A DNA stretch of 37,546 bases from Flammeovirga sp. EKP202 (GTDB lineage: Bacteria; Bacteroidota; Bacteroidia; Cytophagales; Flammeovirgaceae). A program made the translations under genes and the position numbers. Within the stretch, counting starts at the first letter, position 1. Each line of letters starts with the position of its first letter. The notes under the pieces are model-generated. The model was not told the origin of the DNA and searched no databases. It saw nothing but the letters and a program-made list of their open reading frames with translations. Shown here one piece after another: positions 24,519 to 35,700 of this stretch. Location of the stretch: contig NZ_JACVVP010000066.1 of the NCBI RefSeq assembly GCF_014534745.1, positions 1 through 37,546 on the forward strand. The letters run 5' to 3'.

Positions 24519-25515
24519 TGTTCAACGCTTTATATGAAAGTGAATCTGGAACTTTTCCTCTACAAACAGATATGATTTCTGCGATAATAGAAATACTAAT
24601 TTCTTGAGGGGTAATACTTCCAATGTCTAGCCCACAAGGACTATGAATAGCACCCAAAAACTCAGTGTCGATAGTAGGATTAAATTCTATCATCTGATCC
24701 ATCAGTTTTCCAATCCTCTTTTTCGCTCCCAAGACACCCAAATAGGCGAACTTTTTTTTATGCAGCTGTAATAGATAGGCCAAATCTTTGACAAAACTGT
24801 GGGTCATTACGACTACTGCTGTATTTTCATCAATACAGAGCTGTTGTATATCGTCTTCATTCAAACGGACTAAGTTCTTTGCTCCAGGAAAATCTGTGAC
24901 ATCAGCCGTCCCTTTTAAAGAATCAATGATTTGTACATTCCATCCCGTCAATGCTGCAAATTGACAAAGTGCCTTAGCATCATGTTCTGCTCCGAAAATA
25001 AAGAGTTGAAACTCCGGAGAAAGTGTTTGTTGATATTTCTCGAATGAAAGATTGAAGGTAAAGGGTTGGCCATAGATTGAATCCCTTTGACCCAAAATGA
25101 GAGAACTACTTTTACCCATTAAAGAAGACTGTTCCGAATAATAACTCTCTATCGTAATGATTTCTCTTTTGTCTAAAGTTTTTTGAAATTGATCCAATTG
25201 TTCTTGGTTGACATGAAAGGGTTCAATCAGAATTTTTAATACGCCTTCGCATCCTAACCTGAAACGCCCATCATATTCTATTACTTTAGAAAGGCCGCTT
25301 TTGAAAACACTTTGAGCTTGTCTTATCATTTCTTTTTCAACACACCCACCACTTATTGCACCGATCATTTTATTATTTTCCCAAAGTAGCATTCTTACCC
25401 CCGGTTTACGGTAGGAAGAACCATTCAAGCCAACTACTGATATGAGTACAGTTTTGATTTGTTGTTGTTGAGCGTAATAGGAAGAGTAGACGATATCTTT
25501 AAGTTCGTGAATCAT
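24511..25515 (-). CDS. XdhC/CoxI family molybdenum enzyme maturation protein
   Basis: A 334-residue protein of the XdhC family, which binds the molybdenum cofactor and delivers it in sulfurated form to the hydroxylase. The N-terminal domain shows VVGLNGSSYRKPGVRMLLWENNKM and GAISGGCVEKEMIRQA (about 28-72), the XdhC/CoxI signature with its Cys. The C-terminal Rossmann domain begins FIFGAEHDAKALCQFAA near 172, with the dinucleotide-binding Gly, and ends with GLDIGSITPQEISISIIAEI. It heads the operon; the 297-base gap upstream is shared with a divergent exporter gene. Confidence 0.9.
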   Translation of the reverse strand: MIHELKDIVYSSYYAQQQQIKTVLISVVGLNGSSYRKPGVRMLLWENNKMIGAISGGCVEKEMIRQAQSVFKSGLSKVIEYDGRFRLGCEGVLKILIEPFHVNQEQLDQFQKTLDKREIITIESYYSEQSSLMGKSSSLILGQRDSIYGQPFTFNLSFEKYQQTLSPEFQLFIFGAEHDAKALCQFAALTGWNVQIIDSLKGTADVTDFPGAKNLVRLNEDDIQQLCIDENTAVVVMTHSFVKDLAYLLQLHKKKFAYLGVLGAKKRIGKLMDQMIEFNPTIDTEFLGAIHSPCGLDIGSITPQEISISIIAEIISVCRGKVPDSLSYKALNNA

Positions 25516-25812
25516 TGATAAAAGTTAAGAAGGATAATGACCTAAGCCGAAAAGGTTTAAAAAAGTGGAATGGAGATGAAGATAACGATTGCACTCTATC
25601 TTTTACTCCCATTACATCTTTTGTGTACTTATGGCTAGTACTTACATGTGCTGCAACTAATATACTTATAAAGTAAAATAGATCGAACATTTTCAATTTT
25701 ATTAATATAATTTATAAGTTTTATCTTTAGTAGGGTATACAGTTTTTACCCAATAGATCATCAATCTATTCCAATTGCTATTTTTCATTCTAATCAATTT
25801 CAAATCAACACT
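25516..25812. other. Divergent intergenic region between the molybdenum operon and the MFS exporter
   Basis: About 297 bases with no gene I can support. It should contain two back-to-back promoters. TATCTTTA at 25722-25729 is a one-mismatch -7 element for the exporter, without a clear -33 partner. A short minus-strand frame here shows no features of a real protein. Confidence 0.4.
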
Positions 25813-27330
25813 ATGAGCTCCTATTCTACTACTCAAAAATGGACATTAATCACCACAATAATGGCTTCAAGCCTTGTTTTTATTGATGGTTCTGCACTGA
25901 ATGTAGCTTTGCCTGCACTACAAAAAGAAATGGAATTAACAGGGACACAATTGTTATGGGTGATCAATGGTTATGCTCTTTTTCTTTCAGCGTTATTAAT
26001 GGTAGGTGGGGCATTAGGAGATCTTTATGGGAGAAACCGAATTTTTCTGATTGGATTAGTTTTATTTTCCATTTCATCTTTGGTGTGTGGACTAGCTCAG
26101 AATGCCTCCCAATTGTTAGTCGCTAGAGGTTTTCAAGGAATAGGGGGAGCGTTATTAACCCCCGGAAGCTTATCCATATTGTCAGCGCATTTTAACAATG
26201 AAAACAGAGGAAAAGCCATTGGTTTATGGTCCACTTTTAGTGCCTTGATGGGAATCATAGGCCCTATTTTAGGAGGATGGTTAGCAGGTATGGGGTATTG
26301 GAGAGTTATCTTTTTCCTGAATATTCCACTTTCTATTTTTGTGTTTTTCGGCCTACTTTATAAAGTGCCAGAATCAAAAAATGCTAGTGCTAAAAAGTTG
26401 GATGTTGTAGGAGCTGTATTAGTGACTTTAGGGTTGGCTGGAGTTACATTTGGTTTTACAGAGTCATCGGATTTAGGTTTTCAACATCCCGTGATTTTGA
26501 TGAGTGTAGGTATAGGAATTACAACATTGATCATTTTTACTTACAGCCAAAAAAGAATTCGAAATCCAATGATGCCACTCTCTTTATTCCAATCCAAAAC
26601 CTTTACAGGAGCGAATCTGATGACCTTATTTTTGTATATGGCGATGAGTGGAGCTTTATTTTTTGTGCCTTTAAATCTCATTCAAATTCAAGGATATAGT
26701 GAAGTAAAAGCAGGTTTATCGATGCTGCCTATCATTATTTGTATTGCTACTATTTCTCCACTTATGGGTAAATATATTGATCAAAAGGGTTATCGTTTAC
26801 CCTTGATCATTGGACCATTGATTGTAGCGGCAGGGTATTTTACATTTACTTTAATTGGAATTTCAGAAGGAGCGTCTTCCTATTGGAGTACGTTTATGCT
26901 TCCTTTTTTATTGATTGGGATAGGGATGGGAATTGTGGTGGCCCCACTTACTACGGCCGTGATGGGATCTGTAAATGAAGCCAATATTGGTGTTGCTTCA
27001 GGAATCAACAATACAGTAGCAAGAGCAGCAAGTGTTTTGGCTATTGCTTTGTTAGGAGCTTTTGCTTTATTTTCTTTTAAAGGCGAAGTGATTGAAAAAG
27101 TAGAAACTTTGGGGATTGAACAAAGAGCTCAAGAATTATTAATTGAGGAAGCAGAAGATTTCACGGCAGCAAAACCACCATTGTCATTGGATAAAGAAAC
27201 AGCCCTTCAAGCCCAACAAATTTATAAAGAGGCCTTTGTGTCGTCTTTTGATGGTGTAGTAATAATAGCGATGTTGTTAGCATTGCTTTCAAGTCTGATA
27301 AGTTTTTTGACCATTAAGAATCAGGACTAA
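25813..27330 (+). CDS. MFS drug/solute exporter, DHA2 (EmrB/QacA) family
   Basis: A 505-residue inner membrane protein with about 14 membrane helices, the DHA2 count. Helix 1 contains SLVFIDGSALNVALPALQ (motif D1 with its Asp), the loop after helix 2 has GGALGDLYGRNRIFLIG (MFS motif A), helix 4 has LLVARGFQGIGGALLTPGSL (motif B with Arg), and GLWSTFSALMGIIGPILGGW is motif C of drug/H+ antiporters. It lacks a partner membrane-fusion gene next to it. The substrate is unknown. It is divergent from the molybdenum operon, and there is no local regulator. Confidence 0.9.
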   Translation: MSSYSTTQKWTLITTIMASSLVFIDGSALNVALPALQKEMELTGTQLLWVINGYALFLSALLMVGGALGDLYGRNRIFLIGLVLFSISSLVCGLAQNASQLLVARGFQGIGGALLTPGSLSILSAHFNNENRGKAIGLWSTFSALMGIIGPILGGWLAGMGYWRVIFFLNIPLSIFVFFGLLYKVPESKNASAKKLDVVGAVLVTLGLAGVTFGFTESSDLGFQHPVILMSVGIGITTLIIFTYSQKRIRNPMMPLSLFQSKTFTGANLMTLFLYMAMSGALFFVPLNLIQIQGYSEVKAGLSMLPIIICIATISPLMGKYIDQKGYRLPLIIGPLIVAAGYFTFTLIGISEGASSYWSTFMLPFLLIGIGMGIVVAPLTTAVMGSVNEANIGVASGINNTVARAASVLAIALLGAFALFSFKGEVIEKVETLGIEQRAQELLIEEAEDFTAAKPPLSLDKETALQAQQIYKEAFVSSFDGVVIIAMLLALLSSLISFLTIKNQD

Positions 27331-27365
27331 AAGCAGAGGTGTTTAAACCCAAAACGATAAATAGT

Positions 27366-28889
27366 TTAGTAATCAGCACTCAATATAAAATTAATAGCAT
27401 CTGTTTGTCCTTTAAGATCCGTGACAGTGATTTCAAGATTGTAGGTGATTTTTCCATCTAAGTGTTCATTATAGTTGATAGGAAAGGTGGTTGCTATCAC
27501 TTCTTCTATAGATACAGGGAAAGTAAGTTCTTCTTCTGATAAGTTAATGATTCTCCCAAAAGACTGAATACTTCTATGATCACTTTCAAAGGAGTATCGA
27601 ACAGAGGCCAATCCAACCTCTTCGTTGATAACACCATCAATCCCAATTTGCAAATTCTGATTTTCAAGAAGTAGATCAGTGAGGTCGTATTCCTCATCGG
27701 GATCCACTTCAGTATTCACTCCATTGATGACTAAGTGATGAACGACTATTTCTGGCTTTTCATCCTTTTTAGATTGTAGAGAAAAATTGAAAGAAGATGC
27801 ATTTTCCCAAGTCTGATTTAGATCTTTTATTTTAATACTTACTTCAATTAGGTCCCCTTCATTTGTCTCGATTTTATCGAAACCAAAGGAAAGATAGTCA
27901 CTAAATAGCTCTGATAGATCCGTTTCAATAGCACTTTCTAAATCGACATCGATGGGAGTTTCTACAATAGGATCATTTTCACCTTGATAACGAGTAACTT
28001 CTAATCGGGCGGAATCCAAACCTCCAGTATCTTCAAAAATTAGACTGGTCAGGTTAAATTGTTCACCAGGGTTTAAAGGGATGATACCATTGGAAGGTAC
28101 ATCTTTACCAGACTCTTCCACTACTGAAATAAGTTCGGCAGGGTCATTCTCACATTCTATACTGATGGTCTCGCTCAACATTGTTGTATTACCATAAATA
28201 TCTTCAATCAATAATTTAAATTGATGAGTGCCATTGCTGATATCGCTTGGTATCGAAATTTCATTTTGAAGTAAAGTACCTATTCCTGTTGATCGACCTT
28301 CTGTATCAAAATAGATGGTTTCACCTTCATCAAAAGCAACACCTACTCTATACAATTCTATATTATCCGTTACAAGAGCATTCACTTCAACAACATCTCC
28401 TTTGCAAAACTGATTATCAATGGTATTTTTTTCATTTGTAGATCGAACAGAAAATTGCTCAATGGAAGGTGATGTAGTGTCAGTATCTATGTAAAAATAA
28501 GTTGTGTCTTTTGTATAATTATTACTAGCGTCCTTATTAGTCGTTTCTAATAGATACTTACCAGTTTCTGCATTCAAGGGAACAATAAAAGTAGAATCAA
28601 ACTTCAACAATCTTGTCGCAACATTACTGTAGGTGCTATCAAAGGTAAAAGCAACTGTATTACTTTCCATTCCATTTTGTTCTAGTAAAGCGACTTTTAC
28701 ATTCGTTTCTTGAATCAATGCGTTATCTCTAAACATCACATTGACGTGAATAGAGTCATAATAATAATAGACTTTATCAGGAATAATATTATTGCTTACC
28801 GTCGGAAAAAATTCATCGTCTAAAGCAATACAAGAAAAAACACATGATAAAGTAATAACGAAAAGAACAACTTTAGTTAGAAGTTTCAT
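27366..28889 (-). CDS. Large predicted lipoprotein with Ig-like repeats, unknown function
   Basis: A 507-residue protein beginning MKLLTKVVLFVITLSCVFSC, a lipoprotein signal with Cys20. The mature part is acidic, rich in Thr, Ser, Asp and Glu, and has several stretches with the pattern of bacterial Ig-like beta sandwiches (VRSTNEKNTIDN...VEVNALVTDN...LYRVGVAFD; GDLIEVSIKIKDLNQTWENAS; ITYNLEITVTDLKGQTDAINF). I find no enzyme motif. It is probably a surface-exposed adhesion or structural lipoprotein. It lies convergent with the exporter and divergent from the collagen-like locus. Confidence 0.75.
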   Translation of the reverse strand: MKLLTKVVLFVITLSCVFSCIALDDEFFPTVSNNIIPDKVYYYYDSIHVNVMFRDNALIQETNVKVALLEQNGMESNTVAFTFDSTYSNVATRLLKFDSTFIVPLNAETGKYLLETTNKDASNNYTKDTTYFYIDTDTTSPSIEQFSVRSTNEKNTIDNQFCKGDVVEVNALVTDNIELYRVGVAFDEGETIYFDTEGRSTGIGTLLQNEISIPSDISNGTHQFKLLIEDIYGNTTMLSETISIECENDPAELISVVEESGKDVPSNGIIPLNPGEQFNLTSLIFEDTGGLDSARLEVTRYQGENDPIVETPIDVDLESAIETDLSELFSDYLSFGFDKIETNEGDLIEVSIKIKDLNQTWENASSFNFSLQSKKDEKPEIVVHHLVINGVNTEVDPDEEYDLTDLLLENQNLQIGIDGVINEEVGLASVRYSFESDHRSIQSFGRIINLSEEELTFPVSIEEVIATTFPINYNEHLDGKITYNLEITVTDLKGQTDAINFILSADY

Positions 28890-29206
28890 AAGACAAAACA
28901 GAGATATGTTAGAGTAGGTTTGTCCTCGGTAACATTATAGAAATGAATGATCAGTTCTAGTATTACGAGGAAAAATCATCATTTTGAAAGGGTGTGTATT
29001 TATAAAGTAGAGATTTTAAACACGCTTCTTAGTCGAGGGCAATTTAAGAAATGTAAATTACAGTTAATAAAGATGTTACGAAAATATTTTGAAGTGGTGG
29101 AATAAAGTTCAAAATACTAGTATGCATGTTGTTTTTTCATATTAAAAAGGGGATATTTGAGCACCCGAAATAGACTTTCTACTAAATTAGCTACGGTTAT
29201 TTTACT
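28890..29206. other. Divergent intergenic region before the collagen-like locus
   Basis: About 317 bases without a gene. On the lipoprotein side there is a long imperfect hairpin at 28924-28970 (CCTCG...CGAGG outside, TAGAA...TTCTA inside). On the collagen-locus side, TTG at 29129-29131 and GATATTTG at 29152-29159 (one mismatch to TAnnTTTG) are 20 bases apart and make a candidate promoter. Confidence 0.45.
29129..29159 (+). promoter_or_regulatory. Candidate promoter of the T9SS protein / collagen-like gene pair
   Basis: TTG at 29129 and GATATTTG at 29152-29159, spaced by 20 bases, match the Bacteroidota -33/-7 pattern with one mismatch in the -7 element. Transcription would start near 29163 and could cover both genes, since only 40 bases lie between them. 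Confidence 0.35.
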
Positions 29207-29695
29207 ATGATGATTAAATATACTCATGTTACTCTTACTGTTTTTTTCTGTTTATTTTCTTTGATTCTACAAGCTCAATCGACGCTCAATGTATCTGGTG
29301 CTACAGTATCAAACAATTCGAATAGTGTAACGACTTCTGTAGGTCAAGTTTTTGTCCAAATGGGTGAAAACCTCAGTTATACTGTACACGAAGGAGTCTT
29401 ACAGCCCTATGAAATTTCAGAAATAAAACTTCCAACCTCAAATTGGGACTTAACAAGTGATTTAGAAATGAATGCATTTCCAAATCCTGTTACTCATTTT
29501 CTAACTTTAAAAACACCTTCCCCTAAAATGCTAAGTGCCTCTTTACATACAGCAGAAGGGAAAGAATTATTTAAAATAGATCAGTTTAGGTATGAGTCTA
29601 AACTTCCGTTAGAACCATACCCGTCCGGTATATATTTAGTACAGGTTTTTCACGAGAGTGCGGTTGTGAAAACCTTTAAAGTGGTGAAGAATTAA
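29207..29695 (+). CDS. Small secreted protein with T9SS type A sorting domain
   Basis: A 162-residue protein: signal peptide ending ILQAQ (about residue 24), a short domain with STLNVSGATVSNNSNSVTTS, SVGQVFVQMGE and VHEGVLQPYEIS, then a T9SS type A sorting domain (MNAFPNPVTHFLTLKT near 87, ending VVKTFKVVKN). Small proteins with VGQV and EGVLQPYEI segments occur widely in Bacteroidota, often next to large collagen-like or tail-fibre-like proteins (from memory). It should reach the cell surface through T9SS. Its stop is 40 bases before the start of the giant collagen-like gene, so the two are probably one operon. Met2 at 29210 is an equally possible start. Confidence 0.8.
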   Translation: MMIKYTHVTLTVFFCLFSLILQAQSTLNVSGATVSNNSNSVTTSVGQVFVQMGENLSYTVHEGVLQPYEISEIKLPTSNWDLTSDLEMNAFPNPVTHFLTLKTPSPKMLSASLHTAEGKELFKIDQFRYESKLPLEPYPSGIYLVQVFHESAVVKTFKVVKN

Positions 29696-29735
29696 ACAAA
29701 TCAGATCCCTAACATTCATCTCAATAACATCAACT

Positions 29736-32700
29736 ATGAAATCAATCTACATTCTACTTACCCTCTTTGTGGTAAGTTGGGCGACCTATGCCCAAGTTCC
29801 ACATTATATGAGTTACCAAGCCGTTGTGCGAGACGCCGATGGAGAATTAATTAAAAGCCAAGATGTAAGTGTCAGAATAAGTATCATTCAAGGTGATATT
29901 TCAGGTACATCGGTTTACAGTGAAATTCATTTTCCATCGACCAATACTTCAGGTTTATTGACGCTGGCAGTTGGTAATGGTGGTCAAGTCATTGGAACAT
30001 TCTCCGAAATTGATTGGGGAGCTGATATCTATTATATCAAATCAGAAATAGATCCTAATGGTGGTGAGGATTATTCCATTACCACAATATCTCAAATGAT
30101 GAGTGTCCCATATGCTTTATATGCTGAAAGGGCAGGGAATACTGTAAAAGGAATTGATGGAGAAGATGGAGCAGATGGAGAAAAAGGTGAAGATGGAGCA
30201 GACGGAGTTGGCATTGTATCGACTATCTATGAAGGAGATGGTAAGTTTACATTCAACTTTAGTGATGGTACATGGTATACAACCCCTAGTTTACAGGGTG
30301 ATAGAGGATTGTCGGCTTATGAGTTGGCGCTCATAAATGGTTTTGAAGGTACGGAAGAAGAATGGGTGACTTCATTGAAAGAAGCAAAAGATGGTGAAGA
30401 CGGATCATCCGCTTATTCGATAGCTTTAAGTAATGGCTTTGAAGGTAGTGAGTCAGAATGGTTATCGTCCTTAAAAGGTGAAACTGGTGATAAGGGAGAA
30501 CAAGGTGAACAGGGCGAGCAAGGTGAGACCGGCGCCGCTGGAGCCAATGGTATTGATGGCTCTTCCGCTTATTCGATAGCTGTAAGTAATGGATTTGAAG
30601 GTAGTGAATCGGAGTGGTTATCATCTTTGAAAGGTGAAACTGGCGAGCAGGGAGAACAAGGTGAAAAAGGAGAACAGGGTGAGCAAGGTGAGACCGGCGC
30701 CCCAGGTTTAAATGGAATTAATGGTTCTTCTGCTTATGCGATAGCTGTAAGTAATGGATTTGAAGGCAGTGAGTCAGAGTGGTTATCATCTTTGAAAGGT
30801 GAAACTGGCGAGAAGGGAGAACAAGGAGAGACCGGCGCCTCAGGTGCAAATGGTCTTGATGGTTCTTCCGCTTATTCGATAGCTGTAAATAATGGCTTTG
30901 AAGGTAGTGAATCGGAGTGGTTATCGTCTTTAAAAGGTGAAACTGGAGAGCAGGGTGAACAAGGAGAGACCGGCGCCGCCGGATCCAATGGTATTGACGG
31001 ATCATCCGCTTATTCGATAGCTGTAAGTAATGGATTTGAAGGTAGTGAGTCAGAGTGGTTATCGTCTTTAAAAGGCGAAACTGGCGAGAAAGGTGAACAA
31101 GGAGAACAGGGTGAGACCGGCGCCGCCGGAGCCAATGGTATTGACGGTTCATCTGCTTATTCGATAGCCGTAAGTAATGGCTTTGAAGGCAGTGAATCGG
31201 AGTGGTTATCGTCTTTAAAAGGTGAAACGGGTGAGCAGGGCGAACAAGGGGAACAAGGGGAACAGGGTGAGCAAGGTGAGACCGGCGCTGCCGGAGCCAA
31301 TGGTATTGACGGTTCCTCTGCTTATGCGATCGCAGTAAGTAATGGCTTTGAAGGTAGTGAGTCAGAGTGGCTATCATCATTAAAAGGTGAAACTGGCGAG
31401 CAGGGCGAACAGGGTGAGCAAGGTGAGACCGGCGCTGCCGGAGCCAATGGTATTGACGGTTCATCCGCTTATGCGATAGCCGTAAGTAATGGCTTTGAAG
31501 GTAGTGAGTCAGAGTGGCTATCATCCTTAAAAGGTGAAACTGGCGAGCAGGGCGAACAGGGTGAGCAAGGTGAGACTGGTGCTCCTGGTTTAAATGGTAT
31601 TGATGGCTCCTCTGCTTATGCAATAGCTGTAAGTAATGGTTTTGAAGGCAGTGAGTCAGAGTGGTTATCATCTTTAAAAGGTGAAACCGGAGAACAAGGT
31701 GAGACCGGCGCTGCCGGAGCCAATGGTATTGACGGTTCCTCTGCTTATGCGATCGCAGTAAGTAATGGCTTTGAAGGCAGTGAGTCAGAGTGGCTATCAT
31801 CTTTAAAAGGCGAAACAGGCGAGCAGGGAGAAGAAGGAGAGAAGGGCGAGCAAGGTGAGACCGGTGCCCCAGGTTTAAATGGAATTAATGGCTCCTCTGC
31901 ATATGCAATAGCCGTAAGTAATGGCTTTGAAGGCAGTGAATCGGAGTGGTTATCGTCTTTAAAAGGTGAAACGGGTGAGCAAGGTGAGACCGGCGCTGCC
32001 GGAGCCAATGGTATTGACGGTTCATCCACTTATGCGATAGCCGTAAGTAATGGCTTTGAAGGTAGTGAATCAGAGTGGCTATCATCCTTAAAAGGTGAAA
32101 CTGGCGAGCAGGGCGAACAGGGTGAGCAAGGTGAGACTGGTGCTCCTGGTTTAAATGGTATTGATGGCTCCTCTGCTTATGTAATAGCTGTAAGTAATGG
32201 TTTTGAAGGTAGTGAATCAGAATGGTTATCGTCTTTAAAAGGCGAACAGGGCGAGCAAGGTGAGACCGGCGCTGCCGGAGCCAATGGTATTGATGGTTCA
32301 TCTGCATATGCAATAGCTGTAAATAATGGCTTTGAAGGCAGTGAATCGGAGTGGTTATCGTCTTTAAAAGGCGAACAGGGCGAGCAAGGTGAGACGGGTG
32401 CTACAGGAGCCAATGGTATTGATGGTTCATCTGCATATGCAATAGCTGTAAATAATGGTTTTGAAGGCAGTGAGTCAGAGTGGTTATCATCTTTAAAAGG
32501 CGAACAGGGCGAGCAAGGTGAGACCGGCGCCGCAGGAGCCAATGGTATTGATGGCTCCTCTGTATATGCAATAGCTGTAAATAATGGCTTTGAAGGTAGC
32601 GAGTCTGAGTGGTTATCATCTTTAAAAGGTGAAACTGGTGAGCAGGGGGAACAGGGTGAGACCGGTGCTGCCGGAACAAATGGTATTGATGGCTCCTCTG

Positions 32701-35700
32701 CATATGCAATAGCTGTAAATAATGGCTTTGAAGGCAGTGAATCGGAGTGGTTATCGTCTTTAAAAGGTGAAACGGGTGAGCAGGGCGAGCAAGGTGAGAC
32801 CGGCGCTTCAGGTTTAAATGGTATTGATGGTTCCTCTGCATATGCAATAGCCGTAAGTAATGGCTTTGAAGGTAGTGAGTCTGAGTGGTTATCATCTTTA
32901 AAAGGTGAAACTGGAGAGCAGGGAGAACAAGGTGAGACCGGCGCCTCAGGAGCAAATGGTATTGATGGTTCATCTGCTTATGCGATAGCTGTAAGTAATG
33001 GTTTTGAAGGTAGTGAGTCAGAGTGGTTATCATCATTAAAAGGTGAAACTGGTGAGCAGGGTGAACAAGGTGAGACCGGCGCTGCAGGAGTAAATGGTAT
33101 TGATGGCTCCTCCGCTTATGCTATAGCTGTAAGTAATGGTTTTGAAGGTAGTGAATCAGAATGGTTATCGTCTTTAAAAGGCGAACAGGGCGAGCAAGGT
33201 GAGACGGGTGCTACAGGAGCCAATGGTATTGATGGTTCATCTGCATATGCAATAGCTGTAAATAATGGTTTTGAAGGCAGTGAGTCAGAGTGGTTATCAT
33301 CTTTAAAAGGTGAAACTGGTGAGCAGGGAAAACAAGGAGAAAAGGGCGAGCAAGGCGAGACCGGCGCTGCTGGATCAAATGGTATTGATGGTTCCTCTGC
33401 ATATGCGATCGCCGTAAGTAATGGCTTTGAAGGTAGTGAGTCTGAGTGGTTATCATCGTTAAAAGGTAAAACCGGTGAGAAGGGTGAAAAAGGAGAACAG
33501 GGTAAGCAAGGTGAGGCCGGCGCTCCAGGTTTAAATGGAATTAATGGTTCTTCTGCTTATGCTATAGCTTTAAGTAATGGTTTTGAAGGCAGTGAGTCTG
33601 AGTGGTTATCGTCTTTAAAAGGTGAAACTGGCGAGCAGGGAGAACAGGGTAAGCAAGGTGAGACCGGCGCCCCAGGTTTAAATGGAATTAATGGTTCATC
33701 CGCTTATGCGATAGCTGTAAATAATGGATTTGAAGGTAGTGAGTCAGAGTGGTTATCATCTTTAAAAGGCGAAACTGGCGAGAAGGGAGAACAAGGAGAA
33801 CAAGGTGAGACTGGTGCTGCCGGATCCAATGGCGTTGATGGCTCTTCCGCTTATGCTATAGCTGTAAGTAATGGATTTGAAGGTAGTGAGTCGGAGTGGT
33901 TATCATCATTAAAAGGTGAAACTGGTGAGCAAGGTGAGACGGGAGCTGCTGGAGCCAATGGTGTTGATGGCTCTTCTGCTTATTCGGTAGCTGTAAGTAA
34001 TGGATTTGAAGGCAGTGAGTCGGAGTGGTTATCGTCTTTAAAAGGCGATACTGGTGATCAGGGAGAGACCGGTGCCGCCGGATCCAATGGTATTGACGGA
34101 TTATCCGCTTATGCTATAGCTGTAAGTAATGGATTTGAAGGTAGTGAGTCGGAGTGGTTATCGTCTTTAAAAGGCGAAACTGGTGAACAGGGCGAACAAG
34201 GTGAGCAAGGTGAGACTGGTGCCGCAGGAGCCAATGGTATTGACGGATCATCCGCTTATTCGATCGCAGTAAGTAATGGCTTTGAAGGCAGTGAGTCGGA
34301 GTGGTTATCATCTTTAAAAGGTGAAACTGGAGAGCAGGGAGAACAAGGTGAGACCGGCGCCTCAGGAGCCAATGGTATTGACGGTTCATCTGCTTATGCG
34401 ATCGCAGTAAGTAATGGCTTTGAAGGCAGTGAATCGGAGTGGTTATCGTCTTTAAAAGGTGAAACGGGTGAGCAGGGAGAACAAGGGGAACAGGGTGAGC
34501 AAGGTGAGACTGGCGCTGCCGGAGCCAACGGTATTGACGGTTCATCCGCTTATGCGATAGCCGTAAGTAATGGCTTTGAAGGTAGTGAGTCAGAGTGGCT
34601 ATCATCATTAAAAGGTGAAACTGGCGAGCAGGGCGAACAGGGTGAGACTGGTGCTCCTGGTTTAAATGGTATTGATGGCTCCTCTGCTTATGTAATAGCT
34701 GTAAGTAATGGTTTTGAAGGTAGTGAATCAGAATGGTTATCGTCTTTAAAAGGCGAACAGGGCGAGCAAGGTGAGACCGGCGCTGCCGGAGCCAATGGTA
34801 TTGATGGTTCATCTGCATATGCAATAGCTGTAAATAATGGTTTTGAAGGCAGTGAGTCAGAGTGGTTATCATCTTTAAAAGGTGAAACCGGAGAGCAAGG
34901 TAAGACCGGCGCCGCCGGAGCCAATGGTATTGATGGCTCCTCTGCATATGCAATAGCTGTAAATAATGGCTTTGAAGGTAGTGAGACAGAGTGGTTATCA
35001 TCTTTAAAAGGCGAAAAAGGTGAGCAAGGTGAGACCGGTGCCAATGGAGCAAATGGAATTAATGGTTCCTCTGCTTATGCGATCGCAGTAAGTAATGGTT
35101 TTGAAGGCAGTGAGTCAGAGTGGTTATCATCTTTAAAAGGCGAAACTGGCGAGCAGGGTGAGCAAGGTAAGATCGGTGCTGCCGGAACAAATGGTATTGA
35201 TGGTTCCTCTGCTTATGCGATCGCAGTAATTAATGGTTTTGAAGGCAGTGAGTCGGAGTGGATATCATCTTTAAAAGGTGAAACTGGCGAGCAGGGAGAA
35301 CAAGGTGAGACCGGTGCGACTGGAGCCAATGGTATTGATGGTTCATCAGCATATGCAATAGCCGTAAATAATGGTTTTGAAGGTAGTGAGTCAGAATGGT
35401 TATCATCATTAAAAGGAGAAACTGGTGATAAGGGAGAACCAGGCGAAAAGGGTGAGCAAGGTGATACCGGTGTCGCAGGAGCCAATGGTATTGATGGTTC
35501 CTCTGCTTATGCGATCGCAGTAAGTAATGGCTTTGAAGGTAGTGAGTCAGAGTGGTTATCATCTTTAAAAGGCGAAACTGGTGATCAGGGAGAACCAGGC
35601 GAAAAGGGTGAGCAAGGTGATACCGGTGTCGCAGGCGCCAATGGTATTGACGGCTCATCTGCTTATGCTATTGCTGTAAGTAATGGCTTTGAAGGTAGTG

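Noticed and set aside
25499-25696. 65-residue minus-strand frame upstream of the XdhC-like gene
   Set aside because: It has no recognisable domain, overlaps the start of the XdhC-like gene and lies where the promoter should be.
30154-30336. Short + strand frame in the N-terminal region of the collagen-like gene
   Set aside because: It is a shifted reading of the GEDGADGEKG-coding segment and has no start context or protein features.
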